This document shows positions 19,453 through 29,951 of a DNA stretch of 35,023 nt, piece after piece. The stretch is from positions 1 through 35,023 of the forward strand of contig CALVZD010000010.1 in assembly GCA_944372435.1 (NCBI GenBank), given 5' to 3'. Every line of letters starts with the position of its first letter. Position 1 is the first letter of the stretch. Under the pieces are notes generated by a model that saw nothing but the letters and a program-made list of their open reading frames with translations, was not told the origin of the DNA and searched no databases. This DNA is from an uncultured Clostridia bacterium. GTDB taxonomy: Bacteria; Bacillota; Clostridia; Christensenellales; UBA1242. A program made the translations under genes and the position numbers.

Positions 19453-20694
19453 TTACAAATTTTTGTTTTCAACTTTTGCAAGAGCGCCGTCTTTGAATGG
19501 ACAAACGATCCTGGCAGAGTAAACCTCGCCCTCTTTTAGCGGCTCAGTGAAATAGCATTTGATATAATTTTCTGAAAAGCCGACAAAGTGGTCATCTTTT
19601 TTTTCTTCAATCAAAACTTTGACGAAGGAATTTTTTTGGATAAAGTTTTTTCGCAAAACTTTGTCTATCTTTTGCAGACGAGCAAGCCGCGATTTTTTGA
19701 TCTCACCGTCCATATCCTTTAATTTTGCTGCTGCTGTTTGGTCGCGGCGTGAATATGGAAATATGTGCATGCCCGAAAATGGCACTTTTTTTGCAAACGA
19801 GGCGGTCTCCTCAAGCTCCTCTTCTGTCTCCTCAGGAAAGCCGACAATGATATCCGTCGTGATGCCAGCAAGCGGAAAATATTTGTAGATAAGTTGCGTC
19901 GCCTTCAAAAACTCCTCCGGCGTGTAGTGACGATTCATGCGCTTTAAAACGCTTGCACTGCCGCTTTGAAGCGACAAGTGAAAGTGCGGGCAAAAGTTTT
20001 TAAGTTTTGCTAGGCCCCTCACGAAATCCTCGTCAATTATACACTCTTCCATCGAAGAAAGCCTCAGCCTTTTATTATAGCCGTCGAGCTTTTGCAAGAG
20101 TTTGAGAAGGCCGTTTTTGCCGTCTGTTTTAAAGTCAGAAAGGTTGATGCCGGTGAGCACGATCTCTTTGACATCCTCTCCAAGCTGCTCGACCTCCCTC
20201 ACTATATCTGCAAGCTCACGCGATCTGCTTCTGCCGCGAAGATATGGGATGAGGCAATACGAGCAAAAGTTGTTGCAGCCGTCCTGAACCTTTATGTAAG
20301 CGCGCAGTCTCGGTTGAAGAGAGTAGCAATGCGCAAGATAGTTTGTTGGAAGAGGCTGAATCTTTATGCCGCAGGGTTCAAGATTTGCCAAAACCTCTTT
20401 TCCACTTGTGCCAACAACAGCGACAGCTTTTTGCGCAAACTGCTCGGGTTTGTGCTGGCTCGCGCAGCCGCAAACGTATATCTTTGCCTCTGGGTTAAAT
20501 TTTTGGCAGCGCGAAAGCATCTGCCTGGATTTTCGCTCCGCTTCGTTTGTCACAGCACAGGTGTTGATGATGTAAGCATCCGCCTTTTCGAGTTTGTCAG
20601 TGACCTCGAAACCTTGCTCCTTAAAGATACGCATGAGCGCATCGCTTTCATATTTGTTGACTTTGCAGCCCAAAGTTTGCAAGCAAATTTTCAT
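19453..20694 (-). CDS. mtaB: tRNA N6-threonylcarbamoyladenosine methylthiotransferase MtaB
   Basis: MtaB (YqeV) is a radical-SAM enzyme that adds a methylthio group to t6A37 of tRNAs reading ANN codons. The 413-residue protein has the N-terminal UPF0004 domain with cluster cysteines C10, C46 and C77. The radical SAM cluster is CNNFCSYC (C140, C144, C147). Supporting segments are NTCAVTNEAERKSRQ, LSLQSGSASVLKRMNRHYT and TDIIVGFPEET. A TRAM-like C-terminal part follows. The MtaB assignment over MiaB or RimO rests on this overall pattern and on its place after dnaJ-rsmE, where mtaB is usually found in Firmicutes. An AAGGAGG site overlaps the rsmE stop codon, 12 bases upstream. Confidence 0.92.
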   Translation of the reverse strand: MKICLQTLGCKVNKYESDALMRIFKEQGFEVTDKLEKADAYIINTCAVTNEAERKSRQMLSRCQKFNPEAKIYVCGCASQHKPEQFAQKAVAVVGTSGKEVLANLEPCGIKIQPLPTNYLAHCYSLQPRLRAYIKVQDGCNNFCSYCLIPYLRGRSRSRELADIVREVEQLGEDVKEIVLTGINLSDFKTDGKNGLLKLLQKLDGYNKRLRLSSMEECIIDEDFVRGLAKLKNFCPHFHLSLQSGSASVLKRMNRHYTPEEFLKATQLIYKYFPLAGITTDIIVGFPEETEEELEETASFAKKVPFSGMHIFPYSRRDQTAAAKLKDMDGEIKKSRLARLQKIDKVLRKNFIQKNSFVKVLIEEKKDDHFVGFSENYIKCYFTEPLKEGEVYSARIVCPFKDGALAKVENKNL

Positions 20695-20706
20695 CTCTAA
20701 GCCTCC

Positions 20707-21408
20707 TTAGTTTCCACTGAGCAGGCTGGCAAGCCCAACAAGCAAAATCGCCGCGGTTTCTGCGCGCAAAATTCGCGAGCCGAGCGAAATGTTGCAAACA
20801 TCAAGCGCCAAGATCCTGTCCTTTTCCGCCTGCGAAAAACCGCCCTCACAGCCGATCAAAACGCCGATATTATCGGCTTTTTCGAGCGAAGAAAACTCAA
20901 AGTTTTCTCCCTCTCGCTCGTTTGCAAAAAGTTTAAGTTTGCAGTGAGAAAACTCGGTGAGCATTTCAGAAAAAGTGGCAAATTTGAGCGACATGATATC
21001 CGACCTTTCACACTGCTTGCAAGCTGACAAAACGATTTTTTCATAGCGCGAAAGCTTTTCTTCCTTGACTTTCGTGTTTGAGCGCTCCGCTTCAAATATC
21101 ACAAGTTTTTGACAACCAAGCTCGACGGCTTTTTGAATGATCTGTTCAAGTTTTTCGCGCTTGACCGCAGCCATAAAAAGAGAGAGCGATTTTTTTGGAA
21201 GCGCCTTGCATTTTTTGACGGCTTTCACATTTGCCACGCTCTGCTGCTTGCCAATCTCAAAAAGCTCGCATTCATAGTCGTTGCCGTCGCCGTTGAAAGC
21301 GATAAGCTCGTCTCCTTTTTGCATACGCAAAACATTGCGAAGATGACTGTTTTCATCTCCGCTGATTGTCGCCTGCTGCGCTTTTATCTCTGCGAAAAAC
21401 CTTTTCAT
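20707..21408 (-). CDS. rsmE: 16S rRNA m3U1498 methyltransferase RsmE
   Basis: RsmE is a SPOUT-fold methyltransferase that modifies U1498 in 16S rRNA. The family signatures HLRNVLRMQKGD, GCEGGFSQAEKD (usually GPEGGFS) and LGSRILRAETA, which forms the trefoil knot, are visible. The frame opens at ATG 21417, but ATG 21408 (MKRFFAEI, 233 residues) fits the family start. It also lies exactly seven bases behind a -10 box, with no ribosome site, so a leaderless mRNA is predicted. The dnaJ terminator lies just upstream, so rsmE-mtaB probably relies on this promoter. Confidence 0.93.
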   Translation of the reverse strand: MKRFFAEIKAQQATISGDENSHLRNVLRMQKGDELIAFNGDGNDYECELFEIGKQQSVANVKAVKKCKALPKKSLSLFMAAVKREKLEQIIQKAVELGCQKLVIFEAERSNTKVKEEKLSRYEKIVLSACKQCERSDIMSLKFATFSEMLTEFSHCKLKLFANEREGENFEFSSLEKADNIGVLIGCEGGFSQAEKDRILALDVCNISLGSRILRAETAAILLVGLASLLSGN

Positions 21409-21415
21409 GTTTTTC

Positions 21416-21444
21416 ATTTTACATTAAAAAAAAGGAAATGGCAA
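21416..21444 (-). promoter_or_regulatory. Promoter of rsmE-mtaB, overlapping the dnaJ terminator
   Basis: On the minus strand there is a -35 TTGCCA (21439-21444), a 17-base spacer and a -10 TAAAAT (21416-21421). The -35 lies in the loop and descending arm of the dnaJ terminator. The expected start is the A of the rsmE ATG at 21408. Confidence 0.65.
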
Positions 21445-21453
21445 CCATTTCCT
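21424..21453 (-). terminator. Rho-independent terminator after dnaJ
   Basis: A perfect nine-base stem AGGAAATGG-CAA-CCATTTCCT (21433-21453) is followed on the minus strand by eight T. The hairpin includes two bases of the dnaJ stop codon. Confidence 0.8.
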
Positions 21454-22564
21454 ATTTTTTAGCGAGAAAATTTTGATATTTTGCATAGCTTTTTGCGTCG
21501 ATCTTCGCGTCCAGCTCTTCCAAAGCCTTGCGAGCGATCTTATCTAAGCTCTTTGGCGGCTCGGCTTTCAAGGTCACCAGCATGTCGCCATAACTTTCGC
21601 GGTTCAAATTTTTTATTCCACGATTTTTGAGGCGCATAACCGTTCCGCTTGGCGTGAGCTCTGGGATCGTCAAAAGATAGTCGCCTTTGAGGGTCGGGAT
21701 TTCCACTTTGGCGCCTAGCAAAAGCTTGGTGAAAGGCAGATACAAGTCGAGATAGACATCCGAGCCTTTTCTAACAAAAAGTTTGTGTTTTAAAACGGTT
21801 ATTCTGATGTTGAGGTCGCCATTTTCGCCCTCCCTCGTTGGAGCGTTCCCCTCGCCACGCAGCCTGATCGTCTGACCGTCATCTATGCCGACAGGTATTT
21901 TGACATTGATCGTTTTTTGCACGCGTTTTATGCCTTTGCCGTTGCAGCTTTCGCATTTTTCTTTGATTATTTTGCCTGTCGCGTTGCATTTTGTGCAGCC
22001 AGCCTCTCTTATCGTTGTGCCAAACATCGTGTTTTGTTGATAGCGAACCCTGCCTGTTCCACGGCAGTCAGGGCACACAGAAAAATCTTTGCCGTCTTTT
22101 GCGCCGGTGCCTTTGCAGGCTGAGCATTTTTCGATCTTAGGAAAAGTTATCGTCTTTTCAGCGCCAAACGCAGCTTCTTCAAACGAAAGAGTGAGGTTGA
22201 GAAAAACATCCTCGCCCTTTTCCATAGCGCGTTGACTGCCACCGCCAAAAGCAGAAAATATGTCAGAAAATATATCCGAAAATCCTCCGCCAGCGCCGCC
22301 AAAAAAGTCGCCAAATCCGCCAGCACCGCCTCCTGAAAACTGAGGGCCGTCTGCCGAGCCAAATTGGTCATAGTTTGCGCGCTTTTTTTCGTCGCCCAAA
22401 ACCTCATAGGCCTCATTTATGTCCTTAAACTTTTCGGCAGCCTCTGCTGTTTTGTTGACGTCGGGATGATATTTTTTTGCAAGTTTGCGATACGCCGACT
22501 TGATTTCGTCGGCGCTCGCACTCTTTTCAACTCCCAAAATTTTATAGTAATCTTTGTTTGGCAT
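21452..22564 (-). CDS. dnaJ: Chaperone DnaJ (Hsp40)
   Basis: DnaJ stimulates the ATPase of DnaK and hands it substrates. The 370-residue protein has a J domain (1-68) with HPD at 33-35 and a Gly/Phe-rich linker (about 73-109). The zinc domain has four CxxC repeats (C147/C150, C164/C167, C190/C193, C204/C207). The third repeat reads CTKCNATG, with alanine where the family has glycine. The C-terminal substrate-binding domains are complete. AAAGGA precedes ATG 22564, 51 bases beyond dnaK. It is the last gene of the hrcA operon before a terminator. Confidence 0.98.
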   Translation of the reverse strand: MPNKDYYKILGVEKSASADEIKSAYRKLAKKYHPDVNKTAEAAEKFKDINEAYEVLGDEKKRANYDQFGSADGPQFSGGGAGGFGDFFGGAGGGFSDIFSDIFSAFGGGSQRAMEKGEDVFLNLTLSFEEAAFGAEKTITFPKIEKCSACKGTGAKDGKDFSVCPDCRGTGRVRYQQNTMFGTTIREAGCTKCNATGKIIKEKCESCNGKGIKRVQKTINVKIPVGIDDGQTIRLRGEGNAPTREGENGDLNIRITVLKHKLFVRKGSDVYLDLYLPFTKLLLGAKVEIPTLKGDYLLTIPELTPSGTVMRLKNRGIKNLNRESYGDMLVTLKAEPPKSLDKIARKALEELDAKIDAKSYAKYQNFLAKK

Positions 22565-22615
22565 TCGATTGTTCCTTTCTAGTCAATTTTATTTGTTTTT
22601 TGCGTTTTTTTAGCA

Positions 22616-25000
<2,385 letters not shown>

Positions 25001-25004
<4 letters not shown>

Positions 25005-25999
25005 GGCTCCTGCCCTCCTTTTAAGTTTTCAAGCTCGTCGACGAGAAGTTTGAGCGCCGCCGAAACTCCGCCATAATCCATTCGTTGCGGGCCGAGAACT
25101 CCGACCGAAAGCTCGACTACGCCGATTTTGATCGGAACTTTGAGCACCGACACATCGTCGTCATTTTCTGCGATAGAAACGATGATCGGCTGATCATCCT
25201 CGCCAGACTCCATAACCTCGATGAGTTCGTCCTCATCATCGAGCACCGAAAGGATATGTTTTGCTTTTTCAAGCTCGCCGCTCTCCAAAAGTTTGAGCGC
25301 GCCCTTTCTTTGAACATCCAGCATTTTGCGGTTGTTAAAGCGCTTTAAGCCCTTCACCAGGCAATCGACGATCAGCTGAAACTCCTGAATTTCGCTTGTC
25401 AAATTGTTCTCTTCAAACTCATCCGTCATCTGTTTGATGGTTTTTCCGACGAAATGTTTTTTGAAAAACCTGCTTGCATCGTTGCACTCTTGTTGCGTCG
25501 CCGAAATGTCGAGCCGCTCGTTGATGTAGCCAGCGTTCGTGCCTATCAGCACCAGCACATCCTGTGAAAGAAGCGGAATTATTTGAAAATCTTGCAAAAT
25601 TAAATTTTCAACGCCGCTTGCCATAACGACGGTTGGATAATTTGTCGCCTCGCCGATGACTTTTGCGATCTCTGAGATGAGATCAGAAAGCGAATTCGTC
25701 TTTTTTTCGATAAGTGAGCGCACCTTTTCGAGCTCGTGATTTGTCACCGACATATTCGACAAAAGCGATTCAACATAAAAGCGATAGCCTTGCGCAGTTG
25801 GCACCCTGCCGCTCGATGTGTGAAGCTGCCTCAAATATCCCATAGCTTCAAGCGCGTTAAGTTCACTCCTAAGCGTGGCGGTCGAACAATCAAGATCTGC
25901 AAGATTTTTCAGCCCTCCGCTTGTGACCGGACTGCACGAGGCGATGTAGTTTTCAACCGCAACCATCAAAATCTGTCGTTTCCTGCCCGAAAGCTGCAT
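25001..25999 (-). CDS. hrcA: Heat-inducible transcription repressor HrcA
   Basis: HrcA represses heat-shock operons by binding the CIRCE inverted repeat and needs GroEL for folding. The 332-residue protein has an N-terminal winged helix (about 1-75: RKRQILMVAVENYI, CSTATLRSELNALEAMGYL, HTSSGRVPTAQGYRFYV), then a GAF-like dimerisation domain ending with a GPQRMDYGGVSAAL stretch. It is the first gene of hrcA-grpE-dnaK-dnaJ, and a CIRCE-like operator lies 16 bases before its start, so it should control its own operon. A GGAGGAG site precedes ATG 25999. Confidence 0.97.
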
Positions 26000-26014
26000 T
26001 CTTCTCCTCCGAAA

Positions 26015-26041
26015 TTGGCACTCTAATCATTCAAGTGCTAG
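26015..26041 (-). promoter_or_regulatory. CIRCE-like operator
   Basis: The consensus is TTAGCACTC-N9-GAGTGCTAA. Here the plus strand reads TTGGCACTC, nine bases, then AAGTGCTAG: the spacing is exact, with one change in the left arm and two in the right. It lies between the promoter at 26046-26074 and hrcA, over the predicted transcription start. Confidence 0.9.
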
Positions 26042-26045
26042 CACT

Positions 26046-26074
26046 ATTATATGCAAAACAAAAAAATATGTCAA
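26046..26074 (-). promoter_or_regulatory. Promoter of the hrcA-grpE-dnaK-dnaJ operon
   Basis: On the minus strand there is a perfect -35 TTGACA (26069-26074), 17 bases of spacer and a perfect -10 TATAAT (26046-26051). The CIRCE-like operator starts four bases downstream. Confidence 0.92.
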
Positions 26075-26141
26075 ATCAAAATGACACATTTTTTGAATTT
26101 TTTTAACTTTTTTTGTGACTTTTTGTTTTCAGTTTGCGCTT

Positions 26142-27062
26142 TTAGCCCATCAAAAAGCCCTGGATGATCACTTTTTCTGCCTCCTCGGCGCTTAACCCAA
26201 GGGTCATCAGCTTTACAAGTTCGTCGCCAGCGATTTTGCCGATCGCAGCCTCATGAACGAGCGAAGCTTCGCTGCTGCGCGCGTCGATCTTTGGAACCGA
26301 GATGATTTTTGCTTTGCCCAAAAGTATGCCGTCACATTCGACATGGCCAAAGCAGTCGTTTTTGCCGATGATGTTTGAACGAAACTCTTGCACAGAATCG
26401 TCTTTTGCAACGCTTCGACTGACGATTTCGGCACGCGAGTTTTTTCCTAGCAGTTTGACATTGAAATTCGTTTTGGCTTTTTGAGAGAAGCTCGTCATAA
26501 CCTTTTCGGTTATCACAAGCTTAGCGTTTTCCAAAAGTTCGGCGTTTGTGTCGCGAACTGTGAAAGTGACGCCTTCAATTTGGATGGTCTCCATTTCCAT
26601 CTCGCTGCCCTCTGCCATATATATGTTGGTCACAGGGTTAAGGATTTTTCCGCCGCTGCCCTCTCCCTCACCGATGTGAGATTCGAGATATTTGACTTTG
26701 CTGTTTTTTGCAAGGTGAAAGGTGTGGATGCCGTCATGCTGCGAGGTGTTGCAGGTTGAGTTGTGGATGCCGCAACCTGCGATTATCGTTACATCGGCAT
26801 TTTCGCCGATATAAAAACTGTTGTAAACGAGGTCTTTGAGGCCTCCCACCGTGATGATGACCGGGATGTGCACACTTTTGTTTTTGACATTTGGTTTGAC
26901 GATGACATCGATCCCACTTCCGTCCTCTTTTGGCAATATTTCGATATCCGAGCTGCTTTGTCTTTTCAGCGCTTTGCCGTTGCTCCTTATGTTAAACGCG
27001 CCAGACGGAATTTTGTGCAGCCCGGAAATTTTTTGCAAGAGCGCTTTTTCAATCTCATTCAT
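26142..27062 (-). CDS. sufB: SufB/SufD-family Fe-S scaffold protein (SmsB-like)
   Basis: This is a 306-residue protein of the SufBD family, shorter than SufB (about 470) or SufD (about 420). The beta-helix core and C-terminus are clear: GCGIHNSTCNTSQHDGIHTFHL, then GHVECDGILLGKAKIISVPKID, then ASLVHEAAIGKIAGDELVKLMTLGLSAEEAEKVIIQGF. Together with the SufC-type ATPase upstream it forms the two-gene SMS (SUF-like minimal system) reported in archaea and anaerobic bacteria. No sufS, sufU or sufE is next to it. The frame can begin at GTG 27068, but the GAGAGG site fits ATG 27062, which overlaps the sufC stop by eight bases. Confidence 0.85.
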   Translation of the reverse strand: MNEIEKALLQKISGLHKIPSGAFNIRSNGKALKRQSSSDIEILPKEDGSGIDVIVKPNVKNKSVHIPVIITVGGLKDLVYNSFYIGENADVTIIAGCGIHNSTCNTSQHDGIHTFHLAKNSKVKYLESHIGEGEGSGGKILNPVTNIYMAEGSEMEMETIQIEGVTFTVRDTNAELLENAKLVITEKVMTSFSQKAKTNFNVKLLGKNSRAEIVSRSVAKDDSVQEFRSNIIGKNDCFGHVECDGILLGKAKIISVPKIDARSSEASLVHEAAIGKIAGDELVKLMTLGLSAEEAEKVIIQGFLMG

Positions 27063-27765
27063 TTTCACCTCTCAATCTGCCGCAGCGGTCATTTTCGATT
27101 TGGCCGCTGACAGCCTCAAAACTGCCGATGCTTTCAACCTTTCCTGCTTTTAGCAGCACGATTTCGTCGGCGATTTGCAAAACCTTTTTCTGGTGGCTGA
27201 CTATGATCTTTGTGCTCTTCAAAGCTTCAAATATGCTCGTCAAATTTTCAAAGCTCCAAAGGTCGATGCCTGCCTCAGGCTCGTCAAAAATGCTGACCTT
27301 GCCGCCTCTTGCAAGTGCCATGGCGATCTCGATGCGTTTGAGCTCTCCGCCAGAAAGCTTGTCGTCGAGTGGGCGATTGATATAGTCGCGAGCGCACAAA
27401 CCCACCATTGAAAGATAGCTGCAAAGCGAAGAGAGGTCGTTTTTCTGCCCGCAGGCGATGTTCATAAGATCGGAGACCTTGAGCCCTTTGAAAGTGACAG
27501 GCGACTGAAAAGCGTAGCACACGCCTTTTAGCGCCCGTTCAGAAATTGAGAGTGAGGTTATGTCTTCGCCATCCAAAAAAACTTTGCCAGAGCTTGGCTG
27601 AATTATGCCCATGATGATTTTGACGAGCGTCGATTTTCCGCTGCCGTTTGGGCCGGTTATGACATAGGTTTTGCCATTGTCAAACGACAAATTCACATCG
27701 CGAAGGATGTGCTTTTTTTTGCCGTTTTGCATCACAAAGTAAGAGATATTTTCAAGTTTAAGCAT
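27055..27765 (-). CDS. sufC: SufC-type ABC ATPase (SmsC-like) for Fe-S assembly
   Basis: SufC is a cytosolic ABC ATPase that drives conformational change in its SufB/D partner during Fe-S cluster assembly. The 236-residue protein has Walker A GPNGSGKST (38-46), the signature LSGGELKR (about 137-144), Walker B with DEPEAGID (161-168) and the switch histidine H191 in SHQ. The DEPEAGIDLW stretch is close to SUF-type ATPases. There is no ribosome site; the -10 box ends six bases before the ATG, so the mRNA is predicted to be leaderless. sufB follows with an 8-base overlap. Confidence 0.88.
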   Translation of the reverse strand: MLKLENISYFVMQNGKKKHILRDVNLSFDNGKTYVITGPNGSGKSTLVKIIMGIIQPSSGKVFLDGEDITSLSISERALKGVCYAFQSPVTFKGLKVSDLMNIACGQKNDLSSLCSYLSMVGLCARDYINRPLDDKLSGGELKRIEIAMALARGGKVSIFDEPEAGIDLWSFENLTSIFEALKSTKIIVSHQKKVLQIADEIVLLKAGKVESIGSFEAVSGQIENDRCGRLRGENE

Positions 27766-27771
27766 AAAAAG

Positions 27772-27800
27772 ATTTTAGCATTTTTGACAAGATGTGTCAA
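27772..27800 (-). promoter_or_regulatory. Promoter of sufCB with dyad over the -35 box
   Basis: On the minus strand there is a perfect -35 TTGACA (27795-27800), 17 bases of spacer and an extended -10 TGCTAAAAT (TAAAAT at 27772-27777). The -35 is one arm of an inverted repeat, TTGACA-AGATG-TGTCAA (27784-27800), that extends into the spacer and could be a repressor site. Confidence 0.75.
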
Positions 27801-27844
27801 CCTTAAAAAGGCGTGTGACAAAATTTTGCAAACACAAGCGAGAG

Positions 27845-29893
27845 TTAGATTTTTTCAGCAATCTCCCATGCTCGCCAAACGACGGTGCGCAAATTGCCAA
27901 CTTTTAAAGCGTCGCCGACAATGTGAACGCGTTTTGATTTTTTTGCGAGCGGCGCTGGCTTGTAGCCGATGGCCTCGATGACAGAATCTGCCGCTATCGT
28001 TTGCTCTTCGCCGTTTTTGTTTTTTATTTTGACAGCTTTTTCTGTGATCTCTTGAACGCTACTTTCTAAATACACTGGAACTTTTTTGAGCTTGAAAAAG
28101 TCGCGAAGATAGGAAGAGTTTGCAAGGCACAGGCTTTTTGAAACCATAAGGTCATTTTTAGACTCAACAATGACAGGTTTTTTGCCCTTCAAATAAAGGT
28201 CGTAGGCGATTTCACAGCCGCTGAGTCCGCCGCCGATTATCACAACTCTTTCGCCGACCTCGGCTCCGCGAAGATAATCGATTGCGCTCGTGCACCTTTC
28301 GGCGCCTGGCAGCCTCAGCTTGTTTGCAACGCTGCCTGTTGCGATGATCACCTCATCTGCATCAAGCGATGAGATGTCGGTGATTTCGGTTTGCAACTTG
28401 ACTTTTATTGGAAGGGCCGCGATCTGTCTGCGATACCATTCGATGAGCTTCTTGTCCGCCTCCTTAAATGACGGCGCTGCTGCTGCGATAAACACACCGC
28501 CAAGCTCGTTGGTTTTTTCATATATAGTCACTTGATGTCCGCGCAAGGTGGCAACTCTTGCCGCCTCCATGCCGCCGACGCCTCCGCCGATGACTGCGAC
28601 CTTTTTGATTCTTTTTGCCGGCTTTATGTCAAACTTGCCATTTTGCATGGTCATAGGGTTAAGAGCACACCTTGACATATGTTTAGAATCATGCACCGAA
28701 GCACCATTCGCAATGCCTTTATAATGAGACAAGGGAAAACAACCATTATGACAATGTATGCATGGCTGTATATCCTCCAAATTGCCGTTTTTGAGCTTTT
28801 TCACCCATTCCCAATCGACGAGAAATTGCCTAGCAAAACCCACCGCGTCGATCTTTCCGTCAGCCACAGCTTGCGCGCCAACTGCCGGAACCATCTTGCC
28901 TGCACAAACGACAGGGATGTCGACAAATTTGCGGATGTGCGCCACATCGTCGAGGTTGCAGTTGTCTGGCATATATGCTGGCGGATGAGCCCAATACCAA
29001 GCGTCATATGTGCCGTTGTCGCAGTTTAGCATATCATATCCGGCGTCTTGGAGATATTTTGCCGCCTTTTCGCTCTCTTTGATATCTCTGCCGACCTCTT
29101 TGAATTTTTCGCCTGGAATGGCGCCCTCGCAGAAGCCTTTGGTCTTGCTGACAACCGAATATCTGAGCGAAACAGGAAAGTCCTCCCCGCACTCTGCTTT
29201 TATCGCCTTGACAACTGCCACAGGAAAGCGGAATCTGTTTTCAAAACTTCCGCCATATTCGTCAGTGCGCTGATTTGTGTAGGCGGTTGTAAACTGGTCA
29301 AGCAGATATCCCTCGTGAACGGCGTGAACTTCAACTCCGTCCACCCCTGCGTCCTTGCAAAGATTGGCTGTTTTTGCAAAAGCCGAGATCATCTTTTCGA
29401 TTTCCTTCTTTTTGAGTGGGCGAGTCATAACTCCCTCTGCCCAGCGCGAAGGAAGCCTGCTTGGAGACGCGCAGATATACGACAAATTCATGATCGGCTT
29501 TATCAGCGTCCCCAAAACCTTGTTTTTGAGCATCGGAACAAATGCGGTCGGAATTGAAAATGACCTGCCAAAGCCGGCTGTCAGCTGAACGAAAAGTTTT
29601 GCGCCGGTCGTGTGAAGCTCGTCCATATATTTTTTGAGCTTTTTGAACGGTCTCTTTGCCTTGTAAAGCCAGCCGCCGCCAATCAAGTTGCGCAAAGGTG
29701 CGATCCCTGGGATGATCAGCCCTGCATCGTTTTTGGCAAGGTTCATGAAAAAATTTGCTGCATCCTTGTCAAAATGATGCGCTTCCATCCAGCCAAAAAG
29801 CGAGGTTCCGCCCATAGGGCAAACGACGATCCTGTTTTTTATTTCAACATTGCCGATCTTCCACGGCGTGAAGAGAGGATCAAATTCACTCAT
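27845..29893 (-). CDS. Old Yellow Enzyme family NAD(P)H:flavin oxidoreductase (FadH/BaiH-like)
   Basis: This is a 682-residue enzyme. Residues 1-370 form an FMN-binding TIM barrel with the catalytic-region motif HAVHEGYLLDQF (H190, H193) and NQRTDEYGGSFENR. A 4Fe-4S site follows at C378, C381, C385 and C409. From about 430 on, FAD and NAD(P)H Rossmann folds occur (VIGGGVGGMEAAR and VIIGGGLSGCEIAY). The family includes 2,4-dienoyl-CoA reductase, trimethylamine dehydrogenase and bile-acid enzymes BaiCD/BaiH; the substrate here is unknown. The spacing between the third and fourth cluster cysteine (23 residues) is longer than the 11-12 usual in FadH. ATG 29893 has an AAGGAG site; the longer frame to 30103 has none and overlaps the upstream gene. 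It is last in a probable operon. Confidence 0.88.
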   Translation of the reverse strand: MSEFDPLFTPWKIGNVEIKNRIVVCPMGGTSLFGWMEAHHFDKDAANFFMNLAKNDAGLIIPGIAPLRNLIGGGWLYKAKRPFKKLKKYMDELHTTGAKLFVQLTAGFGRSFSIPTAFVPMLKNKVLGTLIKPIMNLSYICASPSRLPSRWAEGVMTRPLKKKEIEKMISAFAKTANLCKDAGVDGVEVHAVHEGYLLDQFTTAYTNQRTDEYGGSFENRFRFPVAVVKAIKAECGEDFPVSLRYSVVSKTKGFCEGAIPGEKFKEVGRDIKESEKAAKYLQDAGYDMLNCDNGTYDAWYWAHPPAYMPDNCNLDDVAHIRKFVDIPVVCAGKMVPAVGAQAVADGKIDAVGFARQFLVDWEWVKKLKNGNLEDIQPCIHCHNGCFPLSHYKGIANGASVHDSKHMSRCALNPMTMQNGKFDIKPAKRIKKVAVIGGGVGGMEAARVATLRGHQVTIYEKTNELGGVFIAAAAPSFKEADKKLIEWYRRQIAALPIKVKLQTEITDISSLDADEVIIATGSVANKLRLPGAERCTSAIDYLRGAEVGERVVIIGGGLSGCEIAYDLYLKGKKPVIVESKNDLMVSKSLCLANSSYLRDFFKLKKVPVYLESSVQEITEKAVKIKNKNGEEQTIAADSVIEAIGYKPAPLAKKSKRVHIVGDALKVGNLRTVVWRAWEIAEKI

Positions 29894-29951
29894 AACGTTC
29901 TCCTTTTTTTTATTTTTTTCGTTTTTTTCATTTTTATTAACCAAAAAAGCC

